Origin: Panagrolaimus kolymaensis | Taxonomy: Eukaryota; Nematoda; Chromadorea; Rhabditida; Panagrolaimidae | Assembly (NCBI GenBank): GCA_028622995.1 | Contig: JAJQJQ010000008.1 | Location: 1,984,001-2,048,000, forward strand | Length of the DNA stretch: 64,000 nt | Direction of reading: 5' to 3' | Shown: positions 22,816-36,300 of the stretch, piece by piece | Layout: every line of letters starts with the position of its first letter | Numbering within the stretch: the first letter of the stretch is position 1 | Translations under genes and position numbers: made by a program | Notes under the pieces: generated by a model | Database searches by the model: none | Told to the model about the DNA's origin: nothing | The model's input: only the letters and a program-made list of their open reading frames with translations

Positions 22816-24272
22816 TTTTGTTTTTTAGTTGCTGGAAAAAAGAGAATGTGGAGTTTCTCTTTTTAAGTTTTCTCTTTTTTTAGAAAAATAAAAAAAATAA
22901 AATTATATCCCTTTTTTAATGGCTGAAAGGGAAGCAAATAAGCAAAGCCACAAATTTTCAATTCAGAAAGGGATTGGAAAAAATGATGTTCTTCTTTTTA
23001 TTTCTGTACCGTGGTATTACTTCAAAAATGAAAAAAAATTAGTTGGTGGGAGATTTAGAAATAAAAGTGATTTCACAAAAATAATAAAATAAAAAAATAT
23101 GTTCCTCGTTTGCTTTTTTTTAGAAGGAAGAATCAATTTTTTAAATGAATGAGAGGCAAAAAGAGATTTTGTTTTAAAACAATAAAAAGGCTCCTATTAA
23201 ACAGGATTAAGATAATCCTTCTCTTTTCCTGTCATTTATTTCATTTTTTTATTTGTTAAATACTACGTAATAATAATGACTACCACCGCAGCCATAATTT
23301 TGTTGAATTGAATTAAGTTAATTGGTTACCTCAACAACCACGGCAGACAACCATAAGTGCATTTGTACATACATATACATTCATCTAATATTTAAAGTTT
23401 ATTTCAATTTTTTTTATCGATTTTAAAGACAAAAAAACATAAGAAAAAGAAATGAGTTATTTTGCTTCTTTTTGGACATTGTGGATCAACCGAAGCAAAT
23501 GGTTTTGTTGCTAAAATTAAATTAAATAGACAAAATTACATATTATAAAAGCTAAAGCGAATGCAAAATTAGGAGTTGGTATTTCGAGATAAGCAAAAAA
23601 GAATAATTAACGAGTCAACAGCTGTCGATTTTTTATTGTTACTCTTTATCTCTAAAGTAAAAATACTAAAGGATTTAAGTATCCAAGAAGTACTAAAGGA
23701 TAATAATGGATACTTGTGTGAATTTCATATATATTCTATGTAAATTATAGTTGTAAAAAAAGAAAAAAGTCAAAGAAAAAAAAGTTCAAAAAAAGTGGGG
23801 GAAAACTATAAAAGTGCCAGTTCATAAAATAGGAAAAAAAGTGAAGAAAAATGGAAACCATAAAAAGAAGGATAAACGTAGCAGAGCATCTAAAAAGAGT
23901 TGATTCACAATTATGTAAACAAAGGTAATGGTACACGATACATGGTATTGGCCTCTCCAAGCAAACAAAAATTGCTTGTATGCAAAGAATTACGGCGGTT
24001 GATGCAAGTGGTTCCATGATAAGACAAACAATAATATTTTTTGCAAAAAGCAATGAAACTATGTATTTGTTAAAAACTTTTTTTTCTTGATAAATAAGTC
24101 AAAAACTTATTTTCATGTGAAAAAAAAGAAATGAAGGCGTGATTATGATTCATTTTTTCCTTTCCTTCTTCTCCATTTTTGGTTATTGTTTGAGAATTTG
24201 TAATTTATTTTTCTTATTGATTTTGAATTTGCTGTTGATAAAGTGTAAAAATTATAGATTTTTTAATAAATC
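22816..24272. other. Intergenic, nothing recognised
   Basis: Long AT-rich spacer holding the divergent promoters of the secreted gene and the HEPN gene. No repeat, tRNA or family-like frame found. Confidence 0.55.
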
Positions 24273-25618
24273 ATGGACACATCTGATGATAATGAGTAAG
24301 CTCTTAATATTTTTTAAAATTAAGTTTGTAATTGTAAAAAAATTTTCAGGCTCCTCAATCTTACCCGAATCCTTAAGTTCCTTGATCATGGTCTCAAAAA
24401 GATACGAGAAATTTTTCCTAAACGATGGTCATATTATAGAAGGCTCAATTGCCCCGGGGAAAAATATGAATGGGAAGATGGCGAAGAATGTGGAAAGTTT
24501 ATATGTGAGCTATGCGCTTCATTTGTTAAGCCTGGATTTGAAGGAAGCTTAAAAATTGGAGAAATTAAAAAGTGGGATATAACTTTAACAAAATTTGCTA
24601 TTCAAGGCGTTTCAAAAGCCATTCGAGATGAAAATAAAAATCTTCACACTGATAGTAAAGAGGAAACGTTCATTAATGAATTGAATAGAATTAAAAATGA
24701 GATTTTACATGGAGGAGGTAGGTATATACATAAAGTGTATATACAAAATAAATAACAGTGTTTATTACAGATTTTAAATTGACTGATGATGAATATTCAT
24801 TTTACTGTGCACAGCTCACAGATATTTTTATTAAATTTGGATATAAACGTAATGATATTGAAGCTTTCAAAGAAAATTTCATGAAATTCGGTCAATCTAA
24901 AATTATTACTGACGTTAAGAAAAAATCAATGCCCGTAAATGATGTAGTGGTTGATGTTAAAATTCCTCCATCAAATATTAACTCTCGAACATTTGGATTG
25001 AACGATAGTGAGAATCCATCTTCAAGTTTTTTTATTAAAAAAATTGATGAAAAAAAAGTTCTACCTCTTGCTGGTGATCAGGCAGCCAACAATCAAGGCA
25101 GTGTTATGCTTAATAGCCAACACAATCATGTCCATCGTTCTTATAATGCTACTGATGTTACTGATATACGTCCAAAAAAATTTCATATCCCGCAACGTCC
25201 ACCTCAAATACTTATGCAAGCTCAACCTAATACCCGACCTATTATTCCTGTGAGTTTATGTTGATTTCTCCTTTTTTTAAGTTTATTTTTTTAGTCAAAA
25301 GATGGTAAACTAAAATATTATCAAAAAAATAATCAAAATACTAAACAACAAATAAATAAAGAACCGCCGCAGTTTTTTCTCCAACATACTGAAGAGCAAA
25401 AACTCGTCGCTTGGTTAGCTAATAAGAAAAATTTTAACGACGAATTGAAAAAATACATGTTAGATAAATCAGCATCAAAATATGGTGAATCAAAAAAACA
25501 CGAAAAACAATATGAAAGTCAACTAAATTTTCATGTAAAAGAAGAACAAGCGGCAATTTTAGCAAATGGAGGATATGTTTCAGCGACTAAAAACCTATTT
25601 GAAAAGCTTCCAAAATAA
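24273..25618 (+). CDS. HEPN-domain protein with unrecognised C-terminus
   Basis: Exons 24273-24295, 24350-24717, 24771-25249 and 25295-25618 join in frame to 397 aa. Exon 1 (MDTSDDNE) and exon 2 match the HEPN module of the TPR genes: [42 protein letters not shown] and finally IKNEILHGG. This is the DZIP3-like HEPN pattern. The R of the HEPN R-x4-H motif is Lys here, so RNase activity is doubtful. Exon 3 begins like the paralogues (KLTDDEYSFYCAQLTDI), then departs into a Pro/Asn/Gln-rich linker (IPQRPPQIL) and a charged exon 4 (QKLVAWLANKKNFNDELKKY) I do not recognise. No TPR, Sel1 or MYND. Ends with a normal stop, so this looks like a real alternative architecture rather than a truncation. 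Confidence 0.8.
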
Positions 25619-25815
25619 CGACGACAACTAGGCAGAAAGGTTTAAGAAAAATATGTAATAAGATAGCATAAAATTGTTAGACTACAAAAAAATGTTTTCA
25701 AAAACGTGCTTCAAGTTAAAAATAAATCGAGTCAATGGGTTTTTGTCTAATCACAAAAAAAATTTTGTTTCTTTCTTTATTTGTCTCTTTGGTAATTGTA
25801 TTTAAATTTATTGTT

Positions 25816-26690
25816 TCACTTAATATAACTAAAGTTAATTGTTGAATTAAGGAAAAAGGCAATAAAAAAGTTTAAAAAAATTACCCGGGAAAAATTAAAT
25901 AATGTTTTAAAATCAAAAGCTTCTGGAATACCACGAAATTGAAATTTGTGGAGAGTGTGAAAATGGGGAATTTTTATGAGATTTTTAGCTGTGGCTGCGA
26001 TAATGGAAGATGAATCAATTTTTTGGCAGTTACTGAAAAAAAGAATTAGATTTAATTTTCGAAATATTGTATATAGAAAAAGAAAAATTAAAATTTTATT
26101 TGGCACTAAAAATATATAATAAAAACTTACTAAAGAAATTTAATTACGCTTTGCACCTTTTCCAAAATTATTTCAACAGGAACAATTCCTCCATTTTTAA
26201 ATTTAATAATTGTATCTGTGATAGTTAACCTTTTAATTGTGTTTGATGAAACAAAAGTTAAATACTCTTCAAATAAAATATTTTGATTTTCAAGTTCCAA
26301 AATTTCTGCGTCACATCGATAAATTCTTGGAACAACGAGGCTCGAAGCAATATTTGGTTCAGTAATATATAAATTTTCAGTTGACCAAATTTTATATTTT
26401 GTATCGTTTAATTTCAAATTTTTTGAAGTTGGTCGATGATCCCATCCACAACCGATATATGGACTATATTTTGTAACGGAAGTAGTTTGAATTCGAACAA
26501 TATGATTTTTAGAAGTAAAATATTTACATGTTTGAATCAATTTTCTATATCCTTTAACATTTGATGGAGTTTTAGTTAAATAATGAATGATAGAATCAGG
26601 AAGAGAAAAATTTTGAGATCGTGGTGAAGCAAAAGTATACTTAAAAATTAAAGGAATAAAATTTAAAGAAGTATTTTTATTAGCGTCCAT
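25816..26690 (-). CDS. FSLP-family protein, diverged two-exon copy
   Basis: Exon 1 (26690-26131) encodes PRSQNFSLPDSIIHYL, RKLIQTCKYFTSKNHIV, IYRCDAEILELENQNI and EKVQSVIKFL. After a phase-2 intron (GTAAGT to TTTCAG), exon 2 (26032-25816) continues NCQKIDSSSIIAATAKNL to a stop; 258 aa. It is the most diverged copy here and the only one with an intron, placed where others read through the F-x-Y-x-C-K-N-E-I-F region. A further intron near the GTAATT at about 25885 cannot be excluded, so the last ~30 residues are uncertain. Confidence 0.68.
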
Positions 26691-27914
26691 TTTTAAAGAA
26701 AAAAAATCGCAAAGAATAAAAAAAATTTAACTTGAAAACAAAACTAAAAAAACATTAGGCATTTGCGAAACATTTTGCCAAACTTTTTTTTAATTTTTCA
26801 GTTTAAAAACACTTTTTGAATAAATTATTTTCTTTTATCCATAAAGTAGAAATAACAGAACTTTTGAGACACAAATAGAAAATAGATTTAAATGAATCAA
26901 TGTTGTTTTTTTACAATTTTGCTGGAGAGAAAAAAATTTGAGTTTTTCTATTTTTCTGTATTTCTAAAATTTAAAGCTTTCGTGCAACACGTTAACACTG
27001 ATTTTGGATTCCCTTAAATGAGTAGTAAAAATTTGAAAAAGGTTTTTGAGCAAATTTTTTGTTGCTTATTTTTAAAACTTGTTTTACGTTTTTGAGATAT
27101 TTTTTGAAAGCTTTTTTTCCATTTTCCTTATTACTTTTTTTTGGTTCTTTTTTTTCTTCAAGATTTACGGTAGATAATAACATTTTCATTTTGAAAGGTT
27201 GTTTTGTTTCATTTTCCTTTTTTGTTGTTTGCGCAAAGAAAATGCGGATATCATTTTTTTGGCTTTTTCTTTTTTGCAAGTTTTCTCAAAATATTCTTTG
27301 TTTTAAAAGTCATTTTCCCAAGGCTATCGCTCTGTTTCATCATTCGCAAATATTGTTTATCGTCTTTCATATTTCTTTTTTTTCTTTCAACGAGGATGTA
27401 AAAATATTTTTTTTGCCTGCCCATTTTGGGGGAAGAATGTTCTATCTATGGCTCATCATCACACCTGCTGGCTAACTTTAAGACTATTTTTGCCTTGCTC
27501 GTTTTTGAGAACCATAATTTGCGATCGAACACAAAATAATGTTCCTATTTTTTGCTTTCTTAAAATTCAAAAATGGTGATCGCGGCTTTCTTTATTTATC
27601 TCTCTTTATTCTTTTTATTTAGTAAATTTTTTTAGGTTTTTAAAACAATTTTTTTTTGTAAATTAAAATTAGATTTTTTTTCTTCGGTATCTTTCTTTTA
27701 ATTCGTGTCTATCCTTACTTGTTTCAATCTAATCTTCTTTTTTTATGCATGCGCTTTAATTTGTAAAAGTTTGAAGCTTTGAATCATAAATTAAAGTATT
27801 ATAATAAATTTCTCTTTGTGACTTTTTTTCACATTTACAGAGCAACTACAAATCCAGGAGCCATTTTGTTCGAAGAAAAAAATATAGCAATTTTTTTAAT
27901 TTTGCATTTTTATC
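26691..27914. other. Upstream region of HEPN-TPR gene, duplicated block
   Basis: 27160-27320 is closely similar to 32583-32750, in front of the next TPR gene: GGTAGATAA, AAAGGTTGTTTT, TTTGCGCAAAGAAAATGCGG and AAGTCATTTTCCCAAGGCTA are shared. The block ends about 0.6-0.7 kb before each ATG. It may be a conserved promoter part or simply a trace of tandem duplication. The rest is AT-rich with nothing recognised. Confidence 0.6.
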
Positions 27915-30900
27915 ATGGAAACAACAAATGATCAAAATGAGTAAGTTTAAAAACATTTTTTCTTTTTCTAAATTTAACAAACAAATAAATTTTTAGAATT
28001 CTCAATCATTGCAGAATCCATCAATTTTTAAATAAAGCCACAGAAAAATTACGCAAAATTTTTCTAAATCGATGGAAATTTTTAAAGAATCATGAAAAAC
28101 GACCAAATGAAAGTGAATGGACTCCAGAATATGGAACAATGTTATTAGCTTTATGTTCAGGAGTTCCAGCACCCATGGCAGAAGTAATGAAAACTGGAAT
28201 TATTGATTTATGGGATGTCACCTTAACAAATTTGGCCATTCAAGGTGTTTCCAAAGCAATCAAAAGCCATGGTTTCTCTTTTGATAAAGATGAAGAAAAA
28301 CTTATCAATGATTTAAGAGAAATTCGAAATTTGGTTGCACATGGAAGTAGGTTTTTCGATATTTAAAAAACAAAATTTAAATAATAAATTTATTTTCTTT
28401 TTATAGAATGCAAATTATCGGATGCTGAATTTTCAATGTATTCCAATCAACTCACAAACATTTTAATTCGAACTGGAGATAGTCCCTCAGATATTGAAGT
28501 TTTTAAAAAGAGTCTTATGCAATTTGGTCAACAGAAAATCCCTGAAGCTGTTGATGAAAAATCCAAATTTAATCAATTGAAAAATGATGCAAATAAATTT
28601 TATTTGGTTAGTTTCATTATTTGTTTTTTCTATCTATTTAAAAAAATAATTACTATTAGGCAAATAAATTCGCTGAAGCCATTGAAGTTTATAATAAAGC
28701 TTTGGGAATCAATGGTTTATCACCCGAATCTCAAGCAATGATTTATTCAAATCGAAGCGCCGCATATTTAATGGCCAAAACTCAAAATTCTTTATTAATG
28801 GCTAAAAGAGATGCAGAATGGGCCATTCAGCTTTGGCCTTGTTGGTGGCGTGGTTACTTTCGATTGGGTCGAGTTCTACGAGAGCTTGGCGAATTTGAAT
28901 TAGCTCAAGAATCTCTTAATAAAGCTTTAGCTTTAAACCCTGAATCAAAGGAAGCTAGAGATGAATTAAGTTTCATTCGAAATAAAGTAAGTGATTTAGC
29001 TTTATAGGAATATAATAAAACCACAAAAATGGAGAAAATATACTTAGATTTTTATCTAATTTTAGGTTGGATCTATCTCCCGCCATGATCCCTTAAATCC
29101 AGATATCCAACCAAAATCGATGGAAGAAATGCTTAAAGAACTTCAAATTCGAATGGGCATAAGTGAAAAACAAGCAAAAGATATTTATAAAATGGGTTTA
29201 AATACACCAGAATTAAATGATATTATTAAAGGTCATCAATATCGGGATGGAACTGGAGTTGCCCAGGATTATGAAAAAGCTGTGGCACATTTTGCAAAAG
29301 CAGCAAATAATAATAATCCTGGAGGCATGTATAATTTAGCTTTGTTATATAAAGATGGTAAAGGTGTAAAGCGTGATTTTGAATTAGCACTTTATTGGTT
29401 TAAAAAGGCAGCTAATTCAAAGCCACTCTATAATCTCATGGTTAGTGGAGACAGAAAAAGCCTTGCAAAGTAAACAAAAACTTTTTTTAGAAAGGTAGTG
29501 GTATTCCTGAATCTCAACATTCACTTGGATTGATGTATGCTGATGGCATAGGTGTTAGACAAGATTTAAAACAAGCTAAAGAATGGTATGAAAAAGCAGT
29601 AACCAATGGATATGGCGGTTCAGCGAATAATCTTGGAATGATGTATAAAAATGGCCAAGGTGTTGCAAAATCGCTTTCGAAAGCTTTTCAATTTTTCAAG
29701 ATGGCAGCGGAAAGTGGAAATGCTCCAGGAATGCAAAATTTAGCTTTAAGTTATTTCAATGCTGAAGGCACAGGTTCTACCATCCCTACTGAAAATGATA
29801 TTGTTGAAGGTATTATTCTTTTTGTTTCTTTTTATTCTTCATTAAAATTCTTTTTTATTATTTAAAATTTTAGGCAAAAAATGGTTAAGAATTGCCGCTT
29901 CAAAAGGTGATTTAATGGCAGCAAAAATGTTAGAAGAACGTGAAAAGCTTTCTCAAACTGATTATACAATTTCATCATTAGTGAAGCTATTTTCCACTGA
30001 CCCAAGTTTAAAATCAAATCCATTGGATCAAGAACAATTTGGAAAAGCAGTGAAGGTAAAAATCAAATTAATCACGAAATAATTTATAACAATTGCTTAC
30101 GATTTTAGGAAGCTGCAAAGAAAGGTTCAAAAACTGCTAAACAACTTCTTGAAATTTGGCAAAATTTAAATGCCGCTATGGATGCATTTAAAAAGGGCGA
30201 TCATGATTTAGTTTGTGCGGAATTAGCTAAAGCCATTCGGTTGGATCTTCAAATTGTTAAAGTTCCTGAATTATTAAGAAAAGTCGTCGAGGAAAATAAT
30301 TTTTTTATTCCATCAACAATAAAAACAAAAACTAAAAGTAAATTGTTTAGGAACGCCACGTAACCCATCCAAATGATCTTGATGCAGTCACATGTTTTGT
30401 ACAATTAAATTCAAAAAACATGCGATTTGATATAGTTTTGGATAAAATAGCAAATTTTCCATATGATGAACTTTTGGTTGAAATAGGTATTTGTGGGTTT
30501 ATAGTCCTTAAAAGCATGAATGAAGCTCTCAAATTAGCTGATATTACATTAAAGGTATATTTCCATTTTTCAAAAAAATTTAATGAAATTTTTTTATTTT
30601 TTTAGCAATTTCCAAATTCCCTTCGTCTTTTATTTATTCGCGCCATTGCTTTAACTTTGAATAGTAATCAAAGTGAAGAAACCATTAAAGCATTTGATAA
30701 ATTTCTTGCTATTGCTCCTGCCGATCATGATAAAGTTCCTGCATGTCATTATCGAAAATGCCATTATTATTTAATAAAAAATGATATTCCAAAATTTATT
30801 AAATCTTATGAAGCCGGTTTAGAAAGCGAAAAAAGACTATTACCTTGCTTTTTGCCATATCAATTTCCTTTAAAAAATACATTAGAAAAAATGTATGAAA

Positions 30901-31790
30901 TTAATAAATATGGAGGTAAAAAGCCAGGCGATGTTCACCCAACAGGTAACTAACTATTTTTCTTTAAATTTCACTCAAATCCTGAAAAGTACGACGACGA
31001 TAAAAATTTAATTTTTAGTTGTCACGCCTTCACCAATCCAAACTAATATGGATTATATTTTTTCTAATCCTAAAAGAAAGCTTTTATTGACCCGACATCG
31101 AGATGCTTTTATTTATATTGAATCAAACTTGAATAAACATCAAATTAAAATTACCGTAACAAATCCACCAAATATTCCTCCAAGACCCAAATTAGCTAAT
31201 TTAAAACCCATGTTTTTGAAAGATATGGATCCAACAAAAGATAAAGTTTATAATGGGTTTGTTTTGGAAGCTCGAATAATTGATTGGATTTTGATCATGT
31301 CCAGCGTTGCAATAGTTATCGAAGATGCAAATGGTGATGTTGAAAGGTAAAAAAAATCATTTTGCAATGAAACATTTTTACAAAATGTAAATTTCAGAAT
31401 GGCTATTTATAATTGGCCAAATATGGACAATAAAATTGAATGCATGAAAACTTTTCGACCAAATACTTTGATCTCGATTATTAATCCATACTTGAGACAA
31501 GCTGCAGATGGACAAATAGCTATTCGAGTTGAAAGTCCTGCATTCATTACTTTGGGTAAGAATATACCAATTTTACAAAAAATTCCCAGGTTCAAAAAAA
31601 TATTTTAGACAATTCTTCAACCGAAAATCGATGTTATTGTTGCGGCAAAGAAGCAAAAACCATGCAATGCTCAATTTGTTTGATGGCTTCTTATTGCTCA
31701 AAAGAATGTCAAAAATTTGATTGGATTCATTTCAATCACAAAGATGTTTGCAAACATCTCAAAAAATACTCCACCGCTGTTAATTCTTAA
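27915..31790 (+). CDS. HEPN-TPR-Sel1-MYND protein (copy 1)
   Basis: Thirteen exons start at 27915, 27997, 28407, 28660, 29066, 29491, 29874, 30109, 30351, 30606, 31019, 31398 and 31609; about 1057 aa. Domain order: DZIP3-like HEPN (~10-125, WDVTLTNLAIQGVSKAI, then IRNLVAHG with the R-x4-H motif); a coiled KLSDAEF segment; TPRs (~200-300, IYSNRSAAYL and WWRGYFRLGRVLRELGEF); Sel1 repeats (~340-540, YRDGTGVAQDYEKA, LGLMYADGIGVRQDLKQA, LGMMYKNGQGV); helical repeats; an IRVE/NPY domain resembling that of some TPR-SET proteins; a C-terminal MYND zinc finger (CYCCGKEAKTMQCSIC, YCSKECQ, H, C). HEPN suggests RNA binding or cleavage, TPR/Sel1 and MYND protein partners. Oddity: the donor after exon 8 reads GA, not GT (30292-30293); a GT six bases upstream might replace it in frame. 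Confidence 0.85.
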
Positions 31791-33367
31791 ACTTTCTTTT
31801 TTTATTGTTCTGTCTATGTATTTTTTTGAAGCTTTTTGAAGTTGTCCGTTTGCAATCCTAAATTTGTTAAGCTATTAATAAACCTTAAAATTTCTTCTAA
31901 AATAATATATAAAATTTTTCAAAGCTCTTTGGAAAACTTTTTTTGCAGTATAAAATACACTAAAAGCAAGAATGATTAACTTAAGAAAATATGTATTTAT
32001 GGTTTGTTGATGAGAATTTTACCTTTGGCTATTGATTACTTTTAGAAAAGATCTTCCAAGAAAGTAAGAAAAAATTATTTTATATAAAAGTAAAAACTGT
32101 TTGTCTTAAAGCATTTTCAAATTATCAAACAAATTTTAAATCCTTGTTTATATTTTTTTTCTTTCTCTTCAGAATAAGAGATTTAGCCAAACAAAATGCA
32201 CGATTAACTCATGCTCATCCAATTGTTAGCTATGCCACTGCAACTTTTTGTTTGTAGTGTTTGAATATTCCCTTAATTATTTACTTTTTTTTGAAAAAAT
32301 AAAAATAAAATTATGAATTGGGTTTTTATGTTAGAAAAATAAGTTTTACAAACATTATTTTTTAGGTAGGTGGGAGAAAGATGGCTTCTTTAGCAAACAT
32401 TCAAACATTCTTAATTCCTCTTCACTAAACTTTAGGAATTTGTTTTATTTATGTATTAAATTTTGGAGGGGAATACTTTTTTATTTATTATTTAAAATTC
32501 TATTTTTCAATTTTATTTTTGACCTTTTTTTACAAGCTTTGTTTCCATTTTCCTAAGTATTTTTTTGTCACTCTTCTTTCCCAAGATTTACGGTAGATAA
32601 CATTTTCATTTCCAAAGGTTGTTTTCTTTCATTTTCCTTTTTTGTTGTTTGCGCAAAGAAAATGCGGATTTACTGTTTTGGCTTTTCCATTTTTCTAAGT
32701 TTTTGCAAAATATTCTTTGTTTTAAAAGTCATTTTCCCAAGGCTATCGATCTTCTTCATTCGCAAAAATTTTGTTTATCGTCTTTCATTTTCTTTATCCT
32801 TTTTCTCTATCAACAAGGATGTATATTGCCGGCCCTCTTTTGTGGATGCAAAAATTAGGAAGATTTGAGAGGTATGGCTCATCTTTTCTGCTTGCTTGTT
32901 TAAAAGACAGCCTTTTTGACATGCCTCTTTTGAGACCCAAAGTTGGGAATTACGAAAAAAACCACTATTTTACCTTTCTTTTTTTGAAATAAAAAAATCT
33001 TTGGAAAATTGTGATCGCTTTCTTTTTCTTATAATATATTTTTTAGTTTAATTTTCCAAGCAATTTTATTTAAATAAAAAAAAACAATGTTAAATATTTT
33101 TCTGTATTATTTATTTATTGGTTTTTTCTCTCGATAGTCTTTTATCATATCTGTTTTTTTTTTTGCGAGCAATTTAATGTGACAAAGTTTAAAGCCTTCT
33201 AATCAATAAAGTTAGTCAAAAAGGACTTGTTAAATTTATTTCCAAATTAAACGGCAAAAAAAAAATTCGAACGAATCAAATCTATCCTCATTTGGGAATT
33301 GTGATATCTCTTTTATATTAAAGATTTAAAAAAAAATTAAGTTTAGTGGAATTTGTGGAACCAAAAA
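31791..33367. other. Intergenic, duplicated upstream block
   Basis: 32583-32750 repeats 27160-27320 (see that region). 32160-32260 has a short Met-less frame-like phrase but nothing supported. The HEPN exons expected just before 33368 by comparison with copy 1 are absent. Confidence 0.6.
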
Positions 33368-36300
33368 ATGTCCGAAGCTATGAATGCTAAATTTGCACAA
33401 ATGAAAGATGAAGCGAATATATTTTACAAAGTTTGTTGCTTTTTTTGTTTGTTTTATTTAATTTCAAAAACACTTATTTGTAGGCAAACAAGTTTAATGA
33501 AGCCATTGAAAAATATACTCAAATTTTGAAAATTCCTGGCTTATCTCGTGAATTTCAAGCAATGATTTATTCCAATAGAAGTGCCGCATATTTAATGCTA
33601 AATACTCAAAGTTCTTTGTTGATGGCTAAAAAAGATGCAGATTTTGCGGTTGAATTACAGCCAAATTGGTGGCGGGGATACTTTCGATTGGGTCGTGCTC
33701 AAAGAGAGCTTGGTGAATTGAATGATGCACAGGAATCTCTCAATAAGGCTTTGGCTTTAAATCCTGATTCAAAAGAAGTAAGAGATGAATTGAGCGTTGT
33801 CCGAAGTAAAGTAAGTGCTTTATATTTATAAAAATTTTAACATCCCATAAATTTTGATTCAAAAATGTAAACATATATATCATATTTGTGTTTATTTTGA
33901 GATTGGAGCCGTGTACCGCCAACATCATTTAAATCCACATATGCAACCACAATCGATGGAAGAAATGCTTAAAGAACTTCAAATTCGAATGGGAATAAGT
34001 GAAAAACAAGCAAAAGAAATTTATAAAATGGGTTTAAATATGCCTGAATATAGCGATATTCTTAAAGGCCACCAATATCGAGATGGAATGGGAGCTGCAC
34101 AAGATTATGAAAAAGCTGCATCTCATTATGCAAAAGCTGCGGATAAAGGAATTCCTGAAGGAATGTATAATTTAGCCAAATTGCATTATCATGGAAATGG
34201 TGTAAAACGTGATTTTGATTTAGCTCTGCATTGGTTTAAAAAAGCTGCAACTTCTAAGCCTATTCATAATATTATGGTATGTAATGAGGGACAATTGATT
34301 TATTTGATTAAAGACAAAATACATATATTTTTAAGCAAGGTAGTGGTATTCCGGAAGCTCAACATGCCCTTGGTTTAATGTATGCTGAAGGCACAGGTGT
34401 CAGACAAGATTATAAACAAGCGGCAGAATGGTATGAAAAAGCAGTAAAGAATGGATATGGAGGTTCCGCGAATAATCTTGGAATGATGTATCAAAATGGG
34501 CAAGGCGTTGAGAAATCTCTTACCAAAGCCTTTTATTATTTCAAGATGGCAGCTGAAAGCGGAAATACTCCAGGAATGCAAAATTTAGCTTTAAGTTATT
34601 TCAATGCTGAAGGCACAGGTTCTACCATCCCTACTGAAAATGATATTGTTGAAGGTATTTAGTTGTAAGTTTAAAAGAAAAACTTATTTTTCAAAAAATT
34701 TAGCTAAAAAATGGTTACGAATTGCCGCTTCAAAAGGAGATTCATTGGCTGCAAAAATGTTAGAAGAACGTGAAAAGTTTTCTCAAACCGATAATCTCAT
34801 GGCATCAATGATGAAGATGTTTTCGTTGGATCCTAGCTTAATTTCAAATCCATTGGATCAAGAACAATTTGGAAAAGCAGTGAAGGTAAAATTTTAAGAA
34901 AATGCAAAAAACATCTTTAAAAATTCTTTACTTTTTTAGGAAGCTGCAGCCAAAGGTTCAAAAACTGCCCAACGACATCTTGAAATTTGGGGAAACTTAA
35001 ATGCCGCGGTCGAAGCTTTTAAAAAAGGTGATTCTGCTCAAGTTTGTTCTGGATTAGCAAAAGCCATTCGGTTGGATCATCTAATTGTTCAAGCTCCAGA
35101 ATTTTTAAAAAAAGTCATTGAAGTAAATAATTTTTGATATTCGGCAAAAAATGAAAAATAAAAGTTTGCTTTTAGGAACGATTCAAAACCAATCCAAATG
35201 ACCTTGATGCTATCACATGCTTCGTGCAATTAAATCAAGATAAGATGCGAGTGGATCAAATTCTTAAACTTTTACAAAAATTTCCAAATAACGAATTTTT
35301 GATTGAAATGTGTATCTTCGGTTATATGAAATATGAAAACATTAAAGAAGCGATGAAATATGTTGATATGGCTATGATGGTATCCATTTTTATCCCATAT
35401 TATTTTTTTATGATTCGATATGCTCATATTTTAGAAATTTCCAAATTACATCCGCTTTTTATTTCTTCGCGCCAAACTCCTAGCTTTTAATGATAATACC
35501 TCGGAAGAAACTATTAAAGCTTTTGATAAATTTCTTGCTGTTGCACCTCCAGATGATGATAAAATTCCATCGTGTCATTATTACAAAGCAGAAAACTATA
35601 CCTTAAGAAAAGATTATCCAAAATTTATTAAAAGTTTTGAAGCAGGTTTAGAAAGCGAAAAAAAACAATTACCTTGCTTTTTGCCATATGACTTTCAAGG
35701 AAAAAATATGTTGGAAAAGATGTATGAATTAATGAAAATTGTAGGTAAAAAGCCAGACGATGGAACAGGTAATTAATTATTTTTTTATTCAATTCATGCA
35801 AATCCAGATTAATACATAAAATAAAAATATTGTTTTAGTTCCCACGCCTTTACCCTTTCAAAATAATATGGATCGAATTTTATTAAATCCTAAAAGAAAA
35901 TTTTTATTAACCCAACATCGACAAATTATGGCTGAAATGGAAATGCATGCATCTGGAGAAAAGGTGGCAATTACTGTAAAAAATCCACCTAATGTTCCAC
36001 TACCACCAAAAAGTTTGGCAAATTTAAAACCCATCACTTTGAAAGATATGGATCCAACGAAAGATAAAGTTTATAATGGTTGCATTCTTGAAGCTCGAAT
36101 CATTGATTGGTCAATTATTTTAGTTGGAATTGCATCAATTATTGAAGATGGAAATGGCGATGTTGAAAAGTAAAAATATTATTAAAAAAATATTACAGAC
36201 ATAAAGTTGAGATTTTAGAATAGGAATTTATAATTGGCCAAAAACAGATAACACAGCTGCAGCTGAACTCATGAAAACTTTTCGCCCAAATACTAAGGTT

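Noticed and set aside
27059..27475. 138-codon plus frame upstream of HEPN-TPR copy 1
   Set aside because: Phe-rich with no domain; the conserved DNA block beneath it at 32.6 kb does not keep the same frame well, so it is treated as non-coding.
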